The translations under genes and the position numbers were made by a program. This document shows, one piece after another, positions 54,229 to 63,550 of a stretch of DNA of 64,000 nt. Below the pieces are notes generated by a model, which was given only the letters and a program-made list of their open reading frames with translations, made no database searches and was not told where the DNA came from. The number at the start of each line of letters is the position of its first letter. Positions within the stretch are counted from its first letter, which is position 1. The DNA comes from Pseudoclavibacter triregionum (lineage in GTDB: Bacteria; Actinomycetota; Actinomycetes; Actinomycetales; Microbacteriaceae), in assembly GCA_910822395.1 (NCBI GenBank), contig OU365335.1:310001-374000 (forward strand), read 5' to 3'.

Positions 54229-54250
54229 GTTCACCTGGCGTTCACGTGCA
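54229..54250 (+). promoter_or_regulatory. PHO box 1 (two 11-bp repeats)
   Basis: GTTCACCTGGC followed directly by GTTCACGTGCA, the standard direct-repeat PHO box of actinobacterial PhoP/RegX3 targets. Confidence 0.85.
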
Positions 54251-54307
54251 TCCGCGAGCTCCCCCGATTCCCGTAGGTCAGGCGGCATTCCCTGAATCGG
54301 TCCGGTC

Positions 54308-54329
54308 GTTCACCTTCGGTTCGCCTTCC
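54308..54329 (+). promoter_or_regulatory. PHO box 2 (two 11-bp repeats)
   Basis: GTTCACCTTCG followed by GTTCGCCTTCC, 93 nt before the pstS start; probably overlaps the -35 region. Confidence 0.75.
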
Positions 54330-54421
54330 CGCCCGCTCGCGGACATGAGGCGCACCTACCGTCGCGGATGAGCACCGTGCAGTGCTTGACCAGACAACGT
54401 CCCCGAAGGGAACACATCTCC

Positions 54422-55543
54422 ATGAAGCTCACGCGTGTTGGCGCCTCGCTCGCCATGACCGCTGTCGCCGCCCTCGCCCTCTCGGCGTGCGCCGGCAACG
54501 AGACCAAGCCGCAGACGACGGGCGGTGCCGCCGAGACCGGCGCCGCCACGCAGCAGGCCGAGCAGCTCTCGGGCTCGCTCACGGGCTCGGGCGCCACCTC
54601 GCAGGGCACGGCCCAGTCGGCGTGGATCGCCGGCTACAACGCCGTCCAGCCGGGCGTCACGATCAACTATGGCGGCGGCGGCTCGGGCCAGGGCCGCACC
54701 GACTTCACGGCCGGCACCTCGCAGTTCGCGGGCTCGGACCGCGCCTTCAAGACGGACGAGATCTCGGCCGGCGGCTTCGCCCAGTGCGCCGAGGGCTCGG
54801 GCCTCGTCGAGATCCCCGCCTACATCTCGCCGATCGCGGTCGCCTTCAAGCTCGACGGCGTCAAGGAGCTCAAGCTCGACGCCGACACGCTCGCGGGCAT
54901 CTTCGCCGGCCAGATCACCAACTGGAACGACCCGAAGATCGCCGCCACCAACGCCGGCGTCACGCTCCCGGACCTCCCCATCACGGCCGTCCACCGCTCG
55001 GACAAGTCGGGCACCACGCAGAACTTCACGGACTACCTCGCCCAGGCGGCCCCGTCGGTGTGGACCGAGAAGGCGGCTGAGGAGTGGCCGGCCGCGTTCG
55101 GCGGCGAGGGCGCGAACCAGACCGACGGCGTCCAGCAGGCGCTCGCCAGCAACGGCACCATCGGCTACCTCGACGCCTCGGCCGCCACGAACATGACGAC
55201 CGTCTCGGTCAAGGTCGGCAACGACTTCGTCAAGCTCACGCCGGAGGCCGCCGCCGCGGTCATCGACGCGTCGAAGGTCGAGGACGGCCGCGCCGAGACC
55301 GACCTCGCCTTCAAGATCGAGCGCAACACGACCGCCTCGGGCGCCTACCCGATCGTCCTCGTCTCGTACCTCGTCGGCTGCGCCGAGTACAAGGACGCCG
55401 AGATCGGCAAGCTCGTGAAGTCGTACTTCCAGTACGTCGTCTCGGAGGAGGGCCAGCAGGCCGCCGCGACCGCCGCCCACTCGGCGCCGATCTCGGACGA
55501 GCTCCGCACCAAGATCGAGACCGCTCTCGAGCAGATGAAGTAG
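54422..55543 (+). CDS. pstS: Phosphate-binding lipoprotein PstS
   Basis: 373 residues from ATG 54422. Lipobox LSAC (Cys23), a Thr/Ala/Gln linker, then the periplasmic-binding-type fold with phosphate-binding segments SGSLTGSGATSQ, AGSDRAF and RSDKSGTTQNF. Captures phosphate outside the membrane for PstCAB. First gene of the pst operon. Confidence 0.96.
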   Translation: MKLTRVGASLAMTAVAALALSACAGNETKPQTTGGAAETGAATQQAEQLSGSLTGSGATSQGTAQSAWIAGYNAVQPGVTINYGGGGSGQGRTDFTAGTSQFAGSDRAFKTDEISAGGFAQCAEGSGLVEIPAYISPIAVAFKLDGVKELKLDADTLAGIFAGQITNWNDPKIAATNAGVTLPDLPITAVHRSDKSGTTQNFTDYLAQAAPSVWTEKAAEEWPAAFGGEGANQTDGVQQALASNGTIGYLDASAATNMTTVSVKVGNDFVKLTPEAAAAVIDASKVEDGRAETDLAFKIERNTTASGAYPIVLVSYLVGCAEYKDAEIGKLVKSYFQYVVSEEGQQAAATAAHSAPISDELRTKIETALEQMK

Positions 55544-55563
55544 GTCCCCACGGTCCGATGACG

Positions 55564-55605
55564 GTGCCCGGCGACCCGCGCAGCAACTCGCGAGTCGTCG
55601 GGCAC
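55564..55605 (+). terminator. Partial terminator/attenuator between pstS and pstC
   Basis: 12-bp stem (55564-55575 with 55594-55605) in the 134-nt gap, consistent with higher expression of pstS than of pstCAB. Confidence 0.55.
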
Positions 55606-55677
55606 TGTCGGGTCCGGGCCCTGCGCCCGGTCCGCACCTGATCCATCCGTTCCGATCGAGGGAAGAGTCCCCCACCG

Positions 55678-56685
55678 ATGAGTGCAGCCACCGCCGCTCC
55701 ACAGGCCCCCGCCAAGGCCGTCCGCCGACCCGGCGACGCCATCTTCCAGTTCCTCTCGACCGCCTCCGGATCGCTCATCCTGGCGATCCTCGCGGCCGTC
55801 TTCTTCTTCCTCCTCTGGCAGGGCGCCCCGGCCCTCTCGCCCGAGGCCTCCGACGCGAGCCTGCCGATCACGAAGCACTCCGAGTTCCTCGTGAAGGCCC
55901 AGAACCTCGCGAACCCCGGGGAGCCCGGCAACTTCTTCTGGTACGTCCTGCCGCTGGCCTTCGGCTCGCTCTGGGCGTCCTTCCTCGCGCTGCTCATGGC
56001 CGTCCCGGTCGCCATCGGCGTCGCCCTCTTCATCACGCACTACGCGCCCCGCAAGCTCGCCTCGGCGCTCGGCTACGTCATCGACCTCCTCGCGGCGGTC
56101 CCCTCGGTCGTCTACGGCCTCTGGGGCATGATCGTCCTCGCCGAGTTCGTGCAGCCGTTCTACGCCTGGCTCTCGCAGACCCTCGGCTTCCTGCCGTTCT
56201 TCGAGGGCCCCGTCTCGGGCACCGGCCGCACGATCTTCACGGCCGCGATCGTCCTCGCCGTCATGATCCTCCCGATCATCACGGCCCTCACGCGCGAGGT
56301 CTTCCTCCAGACCCCGCGACTCCATGAGGAGGCCTCGCTCGCGCTCGGCGCCACGCGCTGGGAGATGATCAAGATGGCCGTGCTGCCGTTCGCCCGCTCG
56401 GGCATGGTGTCGTCGGTCATGCTCGGCCTCGGCCGCGCGCTCGGCGAGACGATGGCCGTCGCGATGGTCCTCTCGGCCGCCGGCATCATCACGGTCAACC
56501 TCGTGTCGAGCCAGAACCCGTCCACCATCGCGGCGAACATCGCGCTCAAGCAGGGCGAGGCGACCCCGATGGACATGCACGTCCTCATCGCCTCGGGTCT
56601 CGTCCTCTTCGCGATCACCCTCGCCGTCAACGGCCTCGCGCGCTACATCGTCGGCCGTCGCAAGCAGTTCTCGGGAGCCAACTGA
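55678..56685 (+). CDS. pstC: Phosphate ABC transporter permease PstC
   Basis: 335 residues, six TM helices, with the inner-membrane EAA motif EEASLALGATRWEMIKMAVLPFA. The loop between TM1 and TM2 contains ITKHSEFLVKAQNLANPGE. Stop TGA overlaps the pstA ATG. Confidence 0.95.
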   Translation: MSAATAAPQAPAKAVRRPGDAIFQFLSTASGSLILAILAAVFFFLLWQGAPALSPEASDASLPITKHSEFLVKAQNLANPGEPGNFFWYVLPLAFGSLWASFLALLMAVPVAIGVALFITHYAPRKLASALGYVIDLLAAVPSVVYGLWGMIVLAEFVQPFYAWLSQTLGFLPFFEGPVSGTGRTIFTAAIVLAVMILPIITALTREVFLQTPRLHEEASLALGATRWEMIKMAVLPFARSGMVSSVMLGLGRALGETMAVAMVLSAAGIITVNLVSSQNPSTIAANIALKQGEATPMDMHVLIASGLVLFAITLAVNGLARYIVGRRKQFSGAN

Positions 56686-57821
56686 TGTCCACCGCCACCG
56701 TCACGCAGAACGCCCCCGCCCCGAAGCCCGACAAGGCCTCGCGCACCTCGAACCCGCTGACCGCGGGCCACCTCCCCGGCTGGTCCATCTGGGTGATCCT
56801 CGCCGGCGCGCTCCTGATCGGCGCCGTCATCACCTGGCTCATCATGCTCGTGAGCGGCGCCGACAGCTACAACGTCGTCGGCGCGATCGTCCTCGGCGTC
56901 GTGCTCTACCTCATCGCCGTCTGGGTCATCTCCCGGATGGTCGAGGGCCCGCGCCCGGCCGCGAACCGCTTCGTGACCTCGCTCGTCACGAGCGCCTTCG
57001 TGCTCGCGCTCGTCCCGCTCCTCTCGCTGCTCATCACGCTCATCACGCGCGGCGCCGCCCGCTTCGACGCGGAGTTCTTCTCCTCGTCGATGAAGGGCGT
57101 CGTCGCGGAGGGCGGCGGCGCCGTCCACGCGATCTGGGGCACGATCCTCATCACGCTCGTCGCCACGCTCATCTCGGTGCCGATCGGCCTCTTCACGTCG
57201 ATCTACCTCGTCGAGTACGGCCGCGGCTGGCTCGCCAAGGCGATCAACTTCTTCGTCGACGTCATGACGGGCGTCCCGTCGATCGTCGCGGGCCTCTTCG
57301 CCTTCACGATGATCTTCGCGTCCATCCAGGCCACGGGCGGCTCGCTCTCGAACGCCAAGACCGGCATGGGCGGCGCGATCGCGCTCACCATCCTCATGAT
57401 CCCGACGGTCGTGCGCTCCTCCGAGGAGATGCTCCGCCTCGTCCCCAACGAGCTCCGCGAGGCGTCCTACGCCCTCGGCGTGCCGAAGTGGGCGACGATC
57501 GCGAAGGTCGTCCTCCCCACGGCCCTCGCCGGCATCACCACGGGCGTCATGCTCGCCATCTCGCGCGTCATCGGCGAGTCGGCACCGCTGCTCATCGCGG
57601 CGGGCATCGCCCAGACCTCGGTGAACTACGACCTCTTCAAGAACCAGATGATGAGCCTCCCCGTCTTCGTCTACCAGATGACGAAGGGCCAGGGCGACGC
57701 CCAGGCCGCGTGGCAGGACATGGCGTGGACCGCCGCGCTCGTCCTCCTCCTCATCGTCATGGTCCTCAACCTCATCGCCCGCGCCGTCGCGTACTTCTTC
57801 GCCCCCAAGGGCGGACGCTAA
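56685..57821 (+). CDS. pstA: Phosphate ABC transporter permease PstA
   Basis: 378 residues. About eight hydrophobic segments: the six of the permease core plus two extra at the N-terminus. EAA motif LREASYALGVPKWATIAKVVLP and the GVPSIVAGLF segment are typical. Pairs with PstC. Confidence 0.95.
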   Translation: MSTATVTQNAPAPKPDKASRTSNPLTAGHLPGWSIWVILAGALLIGAVITWLIMLVSGADSYNVVGAIVLGVVLYLIAVWVISRMVEGPRPAANRFVTSLVTSAFVLALVPLLSLLITLITRGAARFDAEFFSSSMKGVVAEGGGAVHAIWGTILITLVATLISVPIGLFTSIYLVEYGRGWLAKAINFFVDVMTGVPSIVAGLFAFTMIFASIQATGGSLSNAKTGMGGAIALTILMIPTVVRSSEEMLRLVPNELREASYALGVPKWATIAKVVLPTALAGITTGVMLAISRVIGESAPLLIAAGIAQTSVNYDLFKNQMMSLPVFVYQMTKGQGDAQAAWQDMAWTAALVLLLIVMVLNLIARAVAYFFAPKGGR

Positions 57822-57860
57822 GCCAGCGGCCAAGTCTCAGAAGCAGAGAGAGAACACACT

Positions 57861-58640
57861 GTGTCCAAGCGCATCGAAGTCAACAACCTCGACGTCTACT
57901 ACGACAAGTTCAAGGCCGTCGAGGACGTGAACATGGTCATCGAGCCCCGCACGGTCACGGCCTTCATCGGCCCGTCGGGCTGCGGCAAGTCGACCTTCCT
58001 CCGCACGCTCAACCGCATGCACGAGGTCATCCCCAAGGCGTGGGTCGACGGCGAGGTCCTCATCGACGGCAACAACCTCTACGGTCCGGGCGTCGACCCG
58101 GTGCTCGTGCGCCGTCAGGTCGGCATGGTCTTCCAGCGTCCGAACCCGTTCCCGACGATGTCGATCCGCGAGAACATCCTCGCGGGCGTCCGCCTCAACA
58201 ACCGCCGCATCTCGAAGTCGGCCGCCGACGAGCTCGTCGAGAAGTCGCTCCAGGGCGCGAACCTCTGGAACGAGGTCAAGGACCGCCTCGACCTCCCGGG
58301 CTCGGGCCTCTCGGGCGGCCAGCAGCAGCGTCTCTGCATCGCGCGCGCCATCGCGGTGAAGCCGGACGTCCTCCTCATGGACGAGCCCTGCTCGGCGCTC
58401 GACCCGATCTCGACGCTCGCGATCGAGGACCTCATCCACGAGCTCAAGCAGGACTACACGATCGTCATCGTGACCCACAACATGCAGCAGGCCTCGCGCG
58501 TCTCGGACCGCACCGCGTTCTTCAACATCGCGGGCACCGGCAAGCCGGGCAAGCTCATCGAGCACGACGACACGAAGACGATCTTCGAGAACCCGTCCGT
58601 CAAGGACACCGAGGACTACGTCTCCGGCCGCTTCGGCTAG
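57861..58640 (+). CDS. pstB: Phosphate ABC transporter ATPase PstB
   Basis: 259 residues from GTG 57861. Walker [10 protein letters not shown] (37-45), signature LSGGQ (150-154), Walker B LLMDEP (171-176), and the switch His in VTHNMQQA. Powers phosphate uptake; in known systems it talks to PhoU/SenX3. Confidence 0.97.
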   Translation: MSKRIEVNNLDVYYDKFKAVEDVNMVIEPRTVTAFIGPSGCGKSTFLRTLNRMHEVIPKAWVDGEVLIDGNNLYGPGVDPVLVRRQVGMVFQRPNPFPTMSIRENILAGVRLNNRRISKSAADELVEKSLQGANLWNEVKDRLDLPGSGLSGGQQQRLCIARAIAVKPDVLLMDEPCSALDPISTLAIEDLIHELKQDYTIVIVTHNMQQASRVSDRTAFFNIAGTGKPGKLIEHDDTKTIFENPSVKDTEDYVSGRFG

Positions 58641-58673
58641 GCCGTCCTCTCCCCCGCCTCGGCGGGATCGCGC

Positions 58674-58701
58674 GGGCGCGGGACCTTCGGGTTCCGCGCC
58701 C
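58674..58701 (+). terminator. Terminator of the pst operon
   Basis: 12-bp stem with a TTCG tetraloop, 34 nt past the pstB stop. Confidence 0.85.
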
Positions 58702-58761
58702 GTCGCGGTGTCCGGGGATGTTGCCGGGATGCGCCGGCCGATGCCTCGCGGGCATGAGAAA

Positions 58762-58839
58762 GCCGGGCCGCAGAACGCCTCTCGGCGCGAGGCCGCTCGA
58801 AGCGGCGAATATTGGAGCCCGGGGTTACTGCGGCCCGGC
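58762..58839. ncRNA. Candidate structured RNA: 12-bp outer stem with two inner hairpins
   Basis: 58762-58773 pairs perfectly with 58828-58839. Inside, GCCTC/GAGGC (58777-58793) and GCCGCT-CGA-AGCGGC (58792-58806) form adjacent hairpins, leaving a conserved-looking single-stranded part GAATATTGGAGCCCGGGG (~58806-58824) before closure. This is more elaborate than a terminator. No known RNA family was recognised; the strand is not determined. Confidence 0.4.
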
Positions 58840-58966
58840 CCGACGACTCTAGCCGCTGCGCCGGGACGCGGCCAGGCCGTGTCGGCATCCGGGGTGCGCC
58901 GAGCGCGAACGGGGCGGATGGCCTGTCCGCCGGCGGCAGCCGGACGCAGGCGGCCCGGTGGCCGCC

Positions 58967-59611
58967 CTAGTCGAGGACGCCGTCGGCCCAGCGCTGGGCG
59001 CAGACGTGGAGGTCCTCCGCATAGCCGAGGTAGCGGGCGGCGCGGAGCGTGAGCTCGCGCGCGCGCTCGGGGCTGTGGTCCTCGCCTTCCGTCGCGGCGT
59101 CGATCGCGCCCTTCGACATGATGCGGCAGAAGGCGGACGCCCGCTCGAGCGCGATCTCGAAGTCGCCGACGAAGGCGCCGCGGAGGATCTCATCGATGAG
59201 CTGCTCGAGCTCGCGGGGGCCGGTCGGCGTCACGGCGCCGGCGACGGCGCGGCTGATCGTGCGGTCGATCTCGGCGCCGCGGCGGAAGGTCCAGGAGGCG
59301 CCGTCGGGATCGGCGCGCACGGCGGCGCGGATGACGTAGAGCCGCCAGAGGGCGCCGGGCAGCGAGTGGGCCGCGGCGCGGGACCAGAGCTCGGCGAACT
59401 CGTCGATCCCGTGCGCGTCGGTGTAGGCGACGAGGCGCTCGATCGCGGCTCCGACGATGCGGGCCGGCTCCGCTCCCCCGCGGATGCGGTGGAGGAGCGC
59501 CGCCGCCGTGTCGTGCGCGACTCGGCTCGTCGCCGCCGGGTCCGCGCCGCCGACGACGGCCTCGAAGGCCTCGCCGGGCATGCGGACTGGGCGGTGGAAG
59601 CGTTCGGTCAC
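58967..59611 (-). CDS. Conserved hypothetical protein, mainly helical
   Basis: 214 residues from GTG 59611, preceded by AGGAG. Sequence is soluble, helix-rich, with two conserved-looking patches: RIVGAAIERLVAYTDAHGIDEFAELWSRA and LRAARYLGYAEDLHVCAQRWADG. No enzyme motif or TM segment is seen. Unknown function; similar proteins occur in Microbacteriaceae (recollection). Confidence 0.65.
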   Translation of the reverse strand: MTERFHRPVRMPGEAFEAVVGGADPAATSRVAHDTAAALLHRIRGGAEPARIVGAAIERLVAYTDAHGIDEFAELWSRAAAHSLPGALWRLYVIRAAVRADPDGASWTFRRGAEIDRTISRAVAGAVTPTGPRELEQLIDEILRGAFVGDFEIALERASAFCRIMSKGAIDAATEGEDHSPERARELTLRAARYLGYAEDLHVCAQRWADGVLD

Positions 59612-59867
59612 GGGGCTCCTGAGATGGGGTAGGTATGGTCGCGGACTGGGGGCTCGCGGTGGGGAGGTCCGCGGCGGCGAGGTTTCGCGGCGAGGCGGCC
59701 CCGACCAGTCTGCGCGCCCGAGCCGGGCGCCGCCAGGCGGAGGCGCTCCGAGGCGGCGGGCTCGCCGGCAGGGCGAACGCGCGAGCGGCGCCGAGGATTC
59801 CCGCGGGCGCGAGCAGGGCATCCGCCGGGCGGGAGGCCGCGATCACGGTCTGATCACGGGGCCGGGC

Positions 59868-59873
59868 TACAGT
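59868..59873 (+). promoter_or_regulatory. -10 box of a probable leaderless promoter
   Basis: TACAGT followed by 6 nt and GTG 59880. Two GATCACGG copies lie just upstream (59841-59859). Confidence 0.55.
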
Positions 59874-59879
59874 GACACG

Positions 59880-60749
59880 GTGCCTTCGAATCCCGAGCCC
59901 CAGTCCCGACGCGACGCGCTGAACCGCGAGGCGCGCCCCCGCGAGGCCGAGGCGGCCGGCTCCTCGGGCGCCCTGACCGCCGCCGACGCGCCCGCGCCCG
60001 CGCTCGACCCCGAGGCCCGCTCGCGCGCCGCCGTCGCGCCGACGCAGGGCGAGCGCCTCCTCTGCGGCGGCCTCGCGCTCCTCGCGCTCATCGCGAGCAT
60101 CCTGCCCTGGTGGAACTCCGAGATCCCGCTCGACCGCACGGCACCGACCCTCAACCTCTGGCAGCTCCTCCTCGCGGGCCTCTCGATCCCGCCCCTCGGC
60201 GCCGCGACCGGCTACAGCTGGCTCGGCAACGCCCTCTTCGGCCTGCTCGGGACGCTGCCCACCCTCGCGCTCCTCGTCGCGCTCGCCGTCCGGGCCTTCC
60301 GCCCAGGCACCATCCGCGCGAGCCTCATCCGCCTGCTCGGCGTCGCCACGGCCTGCGGCGCGATCTGGATGCTCGTCTTCGCCGCGATGCGCGCGGACGC
60401 CGCGAACGGCCGCCAGCTCGTCTCGATCGGCGCCTGGGCGATGCTCGCCGTCGGCCTCGCCGCGGCCGTGCTCGGGCACCTCTGGTGGCAGCGCGAGAAG
60501 GTCCGCTACCCGCGCCGCGTGAAGGCGAAGGGCGGGGAGACGGCCTCCGAGGAGGGCCGGCTCGAGGAGATCGTCGGCCTCGACCTCGACGGCGACGGCG
60601 ACGTCGCGGGCGCCGCGGGCGGCCGCACCTCGCGCACGCCGGAGCAGACGCACTTCGCGTTCACCGAGGACGAGGCGCTCGACGATGACGAGCCGGACAC
60701 GACGTCGATCCGCATCGACACGCTCAAGGACGACGAGGACGGGCGCTGA
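59880..60749 (+). CDS. Multi-pass membrane protein, function unknown
   Basis: 289 residues from GTG 59880. The first ~60 residues are polar and disordered. Four hydrophobic segments follow (GLALLALIASILPWW near 66-80; LLLAGLSIPPLG; LGTLPTLALLVALAV; GVATACGAIWMLVFAAM and one more to 210). The C-terminal ~85 residues are acidic. No family was recognised beyond small actinobacterial DUF membrane proteins. Confidence 0.7.
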   Translation: MPSNPEPQSRRDALNREARPREAEAAGSSGALTAADAPAPALDPEARSRAAVAPTQGERLLCGGLALLALIASILPWWNSEIPLDRTAPTLNLWQLLLAGLSIPPLGAATGYSWLGNALFGLLGTLPTLALLVALAVRAFRPGTIRASLIRLLGVATACGAIWMLVFAAMRADAANGRQLVSIGAWAMLAVGLAAAVLGHLWWQREKVRYPRRVKAKGGETASEEGRLEEIVGLDLDGDGDVAGAAGGRTSRTPEQTHFAFTEDEALDDDEPDTTSIRIDTLKDDEDGR

Positions 60750-60814
60750 GCCCGTCGCCCGCGTCGCTTCGGCCTGCTCGCGAGTAGGCTCGTACGGGGC
60801 CGTTCGCGGCCGTG

Positions 60815-60887
60815 GGGCCTGTAGCTCAGTTGGCAGAGCACCGGACTTTTAATCCGAGGGTCGTGGGTTCGAGCCCCACCGGGCCCA
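60815..60887 (+). tRNA. tRNA-Lys (anticodon TTT)
   Basis: Acceptor GGGCCTG/CGGGCCC, D-arm GCTC/GAGC, anticodon loop CTTTTAA (TTT), T-loop TTCGAGC, discriminator A. No integrase or att duplication is seen next to it. Confidence 0.97.
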
Positions 60888-60905
60888 CCCTCCGCTCGGG
60901 CGGCG

Positions 60906-62246
60906 TCAGCCCAGCCCCAGCGCCCCCATCGCGACGAGCGCGAGGTCGATGGCGACGATCGCGATCGCGATGAGCCAGGCGACGATCCGCAGCCATCCCG
61001 GGTTCGCGAGCTCGCCGCAGACGGCGCGCGAGGAGCTCAGGTGCGCGAGCGGGATGATCGCGAAGGGGATGCCGAAGGCGAGCAGCGTCTGCGAGAGGAT
61101 GAGCAGCCCCGTCGTGTCCTGGACGAGCGCGAGCAGCACGACCGCCGGCAGGATGACGATGACCCGACGCCACATGATCGGCAGGTCGCGCGCGACGAGC
61201 CCGTCCATGACGCTCGCGCCCGCCGCTCCGCCGACCGCGGTCGAGGCGATGCCGGAGATGACGAGGCCGACGGCGAAGAGGAAGCCGACCCACGGGCCGA
61301 TCCCCTCGGCGAGGGTCGAGTGGATGCCCTCGAGCGTCGACGCGGCGTGGCTGTCGCGCATGGCCGTCGCGGCGAGCACGAGCATCGAGATGTTGATCGA
61401 GCCGGCGAGCGCCATGGCGAGCACGACGTCGATCGCCGTGTGGCGGAGGAAGCGCGGGGTGCGGCCGTCCGGGCGGAGGGCGACGCCGTGGGGCCGGGCG
61501 TCCTCGACGCGGCGGCGGTCGCGGCCCATCGTCGAGTGGAGGTAGATGACGTGCGGCATGACCGTCGCGCCGAGCATCGCGACGGCGAGCAGCACCGTGT
61601 CGACGCCGTCGAAGCGCGGGACGAGGCCGCTCGCGAGCTCGTCCGGGTGCGGCGGCACGATCGCCAGCCCCGCGATGAAGCCGGCCGGGATGACGAGCAG
61701 GAGCCCCAGGATGACGAGCTCGAACACGCGCTGCCCGAAGCGGGTGTGCAGCCACAGCAGCGCGAGCGACGCGAGTCCCGTGATGACGCCGCCGGCGACG
61801 AGCGGGATGCCGAAGAGCAGCTGCAGGCCGACCGCGCCGCCGATGACCTCGGCGATGTCGGTCGCGATGACGACGAGCGTCGCCTGCGTCCAGTAGAGCG
61901 CGCGGCCCTTCGGCCCGAGCCGCTCGCCGACGAGCTCGGAGAGGGAGCGCCCGGTGACGAAGCCGAGCTTCGAGGAGAGGTACTGCACGAAGCAGGCCGC
62001 GAGGTTCACGACGACGAGCACCCACAGCAGGAGCGTGCCGTGGGCGGCGCCCGCGGAGAAGTTCGCGGCGAAGTTGCCCGGGTCGACGTACGCGACGGCG
62101 GCGACGAAGGCGGGGCCGAGGGCGGCGAGGAAGGCGCGGGCGGGGTGGCGGCGGCGCGGGGCCGTCGCGGTGGCGCCGGTGACCTGGTCGACGGGCGCAG
62201 GGGCGACCGCCGGGCGCTCGGCGTCGCGATCCGCGGCGTGCGGCAC
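60906..62246 (-). CDS. mntH: NRAMP-family Mn2+/divalent metal transporter
   Basis: 446 residues from GTG 62246, preceded by AAAGGAG. About 11 TM segments. TM1 metal site DPGN (YVDPGNFAANF) and TM6 site MPH (GATVMPHVIYLHS) are intact. Imports Mn2+ or Fe2+ with protons. The DtxR-type gene at 12184-12909 is a candidate regulator; a DtxR box could not be identified with confidence. Confidence 0.94.
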   Translation of the reverse strand: MPHAADRDAERPAVAPAPVDQVTGATATAPRRRHPARAFLAALGPAFVAAVAYVDPGNFAANFSAGAAHGTLLLWVLVVVNLAACFVQYLSSKLGFVTGRSLSELVGERLGPKGRALYWTQATLVVIATDIAEVIGGAVGLQLLFGIPLVAGGVITGLASLALLWLHTRFGQRVFELVILGLLLVIPAGFIAGLAIVPPHPDELASGLVPRFDGVDTVLLAVAMLGATVMPHVIYLHSTMGRDRRRVEDARPHGVALRPDGRTPRFLRHTAIDVVLAMALAGSINISMLVLAATAMRDSHAASTLEGIHSTLAEGIGPWVGFLFAVGLVISGIASTAVGGAAGASVMDGLVARDLPIMWRRVIVILPAVVLLALVQDTTGLLILSQTLLAFGIPFAIIPLAHLSSSRAVCGELANPGWLRIVAWLIAIAIVAIDLALVAMGALGLG

Positions 62247-62446
62247 GGGGACTCCTTTCCAGCGCCCGCCTCGTGCTCGCGGGCGCGCCGGGGAGAGCAG
62301 TCTACTGAGTCGCCGGATGGCGGCGCGCGGCCGTGTCCGGGATCCGCCAGGCCCACGGCCGTCCGCGCTCTGCGCTCCCGGGACCGCGGCTCGCATCGGG
62401 ATGTCGGCGGCCGGCGCTACCGTGGGCGCGAGGGACGGAGGCGAGC

Positions 62447-63523
62447 ATGGGCGAGCGGCGCGACGACGACCCCGCGGACCGTGATCCGCGCCTGCCGGAG
62501 GTGCCGGACGGCTTCGACCTCGGCCTGCGGACGGGACGCATCCCGACCCTCACCGACCACGTGCTCGGCCACGGCGGCGGGCTCGGCGACGAGATCCCGG
62601 ATCGCCACCGCATGGGCCCCGAGGAGCTCGACGGCGCCTTCGCGATCGGCCCGGACGGCGAGCGGCTCTGGGGGCGCTTCGGCGCCGCGGGCATCCTCGC
62701 GATCGACCGGCGGCGCGGCGTGCTCGTGCAGCACCGCGCGCACTGGTCGAGCCACGGCGGCACCTGGGGCATCCCGGGCGGGGCGCTCGACGAGGGCGAG
62801 ACGGCGCTCGAGGGCGCGCTCCGCGAGGCCGACGAGGAGGCCTCGCTGCCGCCGGACGCCATCGACCCGCTCTTCGAGCGCGTCGTCGACCTCGGATTCT
62901 GGAGCTACACGACGATCGGCGTCGAGATGCTGCGCCGTGTGCGCGCCGCGCCGCGCGACGAGGAGACGGCCGGGCTCGCCTGGATCGCCCCGCGCGAGGT
63001 GGAACGGCTGCGGCTGCACCCGCGCTTCGCCGAGGCGTGGCCGACGCTGCGGCCCCTGCTCTCGGCGCGCGCCGAGCTCGTCATCGACGCCGCGAACGTC
63101 GTCGGCTCGGTGCCGGACGGCTGGTGGAAGGACCGTCCGGGGGCGGCCGAGCGCCTGGGGAAGGCCATCCTTCCCGTGCTCGAGGAGGGCTTCCCCGCCG
63201 CGCGCTTCGGCCTGGACGCGGCACGGGTGTGGCCGCGTGTGACGCTCGTGCTCGAGGGCGCGGCGAATCGGGCCCGGATGCCGGAGCATCCGCGCCTCGA
63301 GGTCGTGCGCGCTCCCGGCCACGGAGACGACGCGGTCGTCGAGTCGGCCGCCGCCGCCGTCGCGCGCGCCCGCTCGACGGGAGGGACGAGCGCGGCCGTG
63401 CTCGTCGTGACGAGCGACCGGCGGCTGCGCGTGCGCGTCGGCGAGCTCGGCGTCGCGACGATGACCTCGCGCGCCTTCCGCGACCGGGTGCCGGTCGGGC
63501 CCGGCGACGCGCCGACGGCCTGA
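62447..63523 (+). CDS. Nudix hydrolase fused to a NYN/YacP-like nuclease domain
   Basis: 358 residues from ATG 62447 with GGAGG 6 nt upstream. Residues ~75-205 are a Nudix domain with GGALDEGETALEGALREADEEA. Residues ~208-345 resemble a NYN/PIN-like domain: LVIDAANVVGSVPDGWWKDR, a central GHGDDAVVESAAAA with acidic residues, and LVVTSDRRLRVRV. Such C-terminal domains are usually RNA nucleases. A nucleotide-linked RNA processing or decapping function is inferred only. Confidence 0.8.
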   Translation: MGERRDDDPADRDPRLPEVPDGFDLGLRTGRIPTLTDHVLGHGGGLGDEIPDRHRMGPEELDGAFAIGPDGERLWGRFGAAGILAIDRRRGVLVQHRAHWSSHGGTWGIPGGALDEGETALEGALREADEEASLPPDAIDPLFERVVDLGFWSYTTIGVEMLRRVRAAPRDEETAGLAWIAPREVERLRLHPRFAEAWPTLRPLLSARAELVIDAANVVGSVPDGWWKDRPGAAERLGKAILPVLEEGFPAARFGLDAARVWPRVTLVLEGAANRARMPEHPRLEVVRAPGHGDDAVVESAAAAVARARSTGGTSAAVLVVTSDRRLRVRVGELGVATMTSRAFRDRVPVGPGDAPTA

Positions 63524-63550
63524 GGCTGCGCGCGCTCGCCCGCCGCGACG

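Larger units (their letters stand above)
54046..54421 (+). promoter_or_regulatory. Promoter/regulatory region of pstS (376 bp)
   Basis: The gap holds two PHO-box pairs (see next two entries) upstream of pstS and no gene. It is a little richer in A and T than its surroundings. Confidence 0.7.
58641..58966. other. Intergenic region after pstB (326 bp)
   Basis: Holds the pstB terminator (58674-58701) and a branched hairpin (58762-58839). No gene is seen. The next gene ends at 58967 on the minus strand. Confidence 0.6.

Noticed and set aside
60815-60887. tRNA-Lys as an island attachment site
   Set aside because: No integrase and no repeat of the tRNA 3' end nearby.
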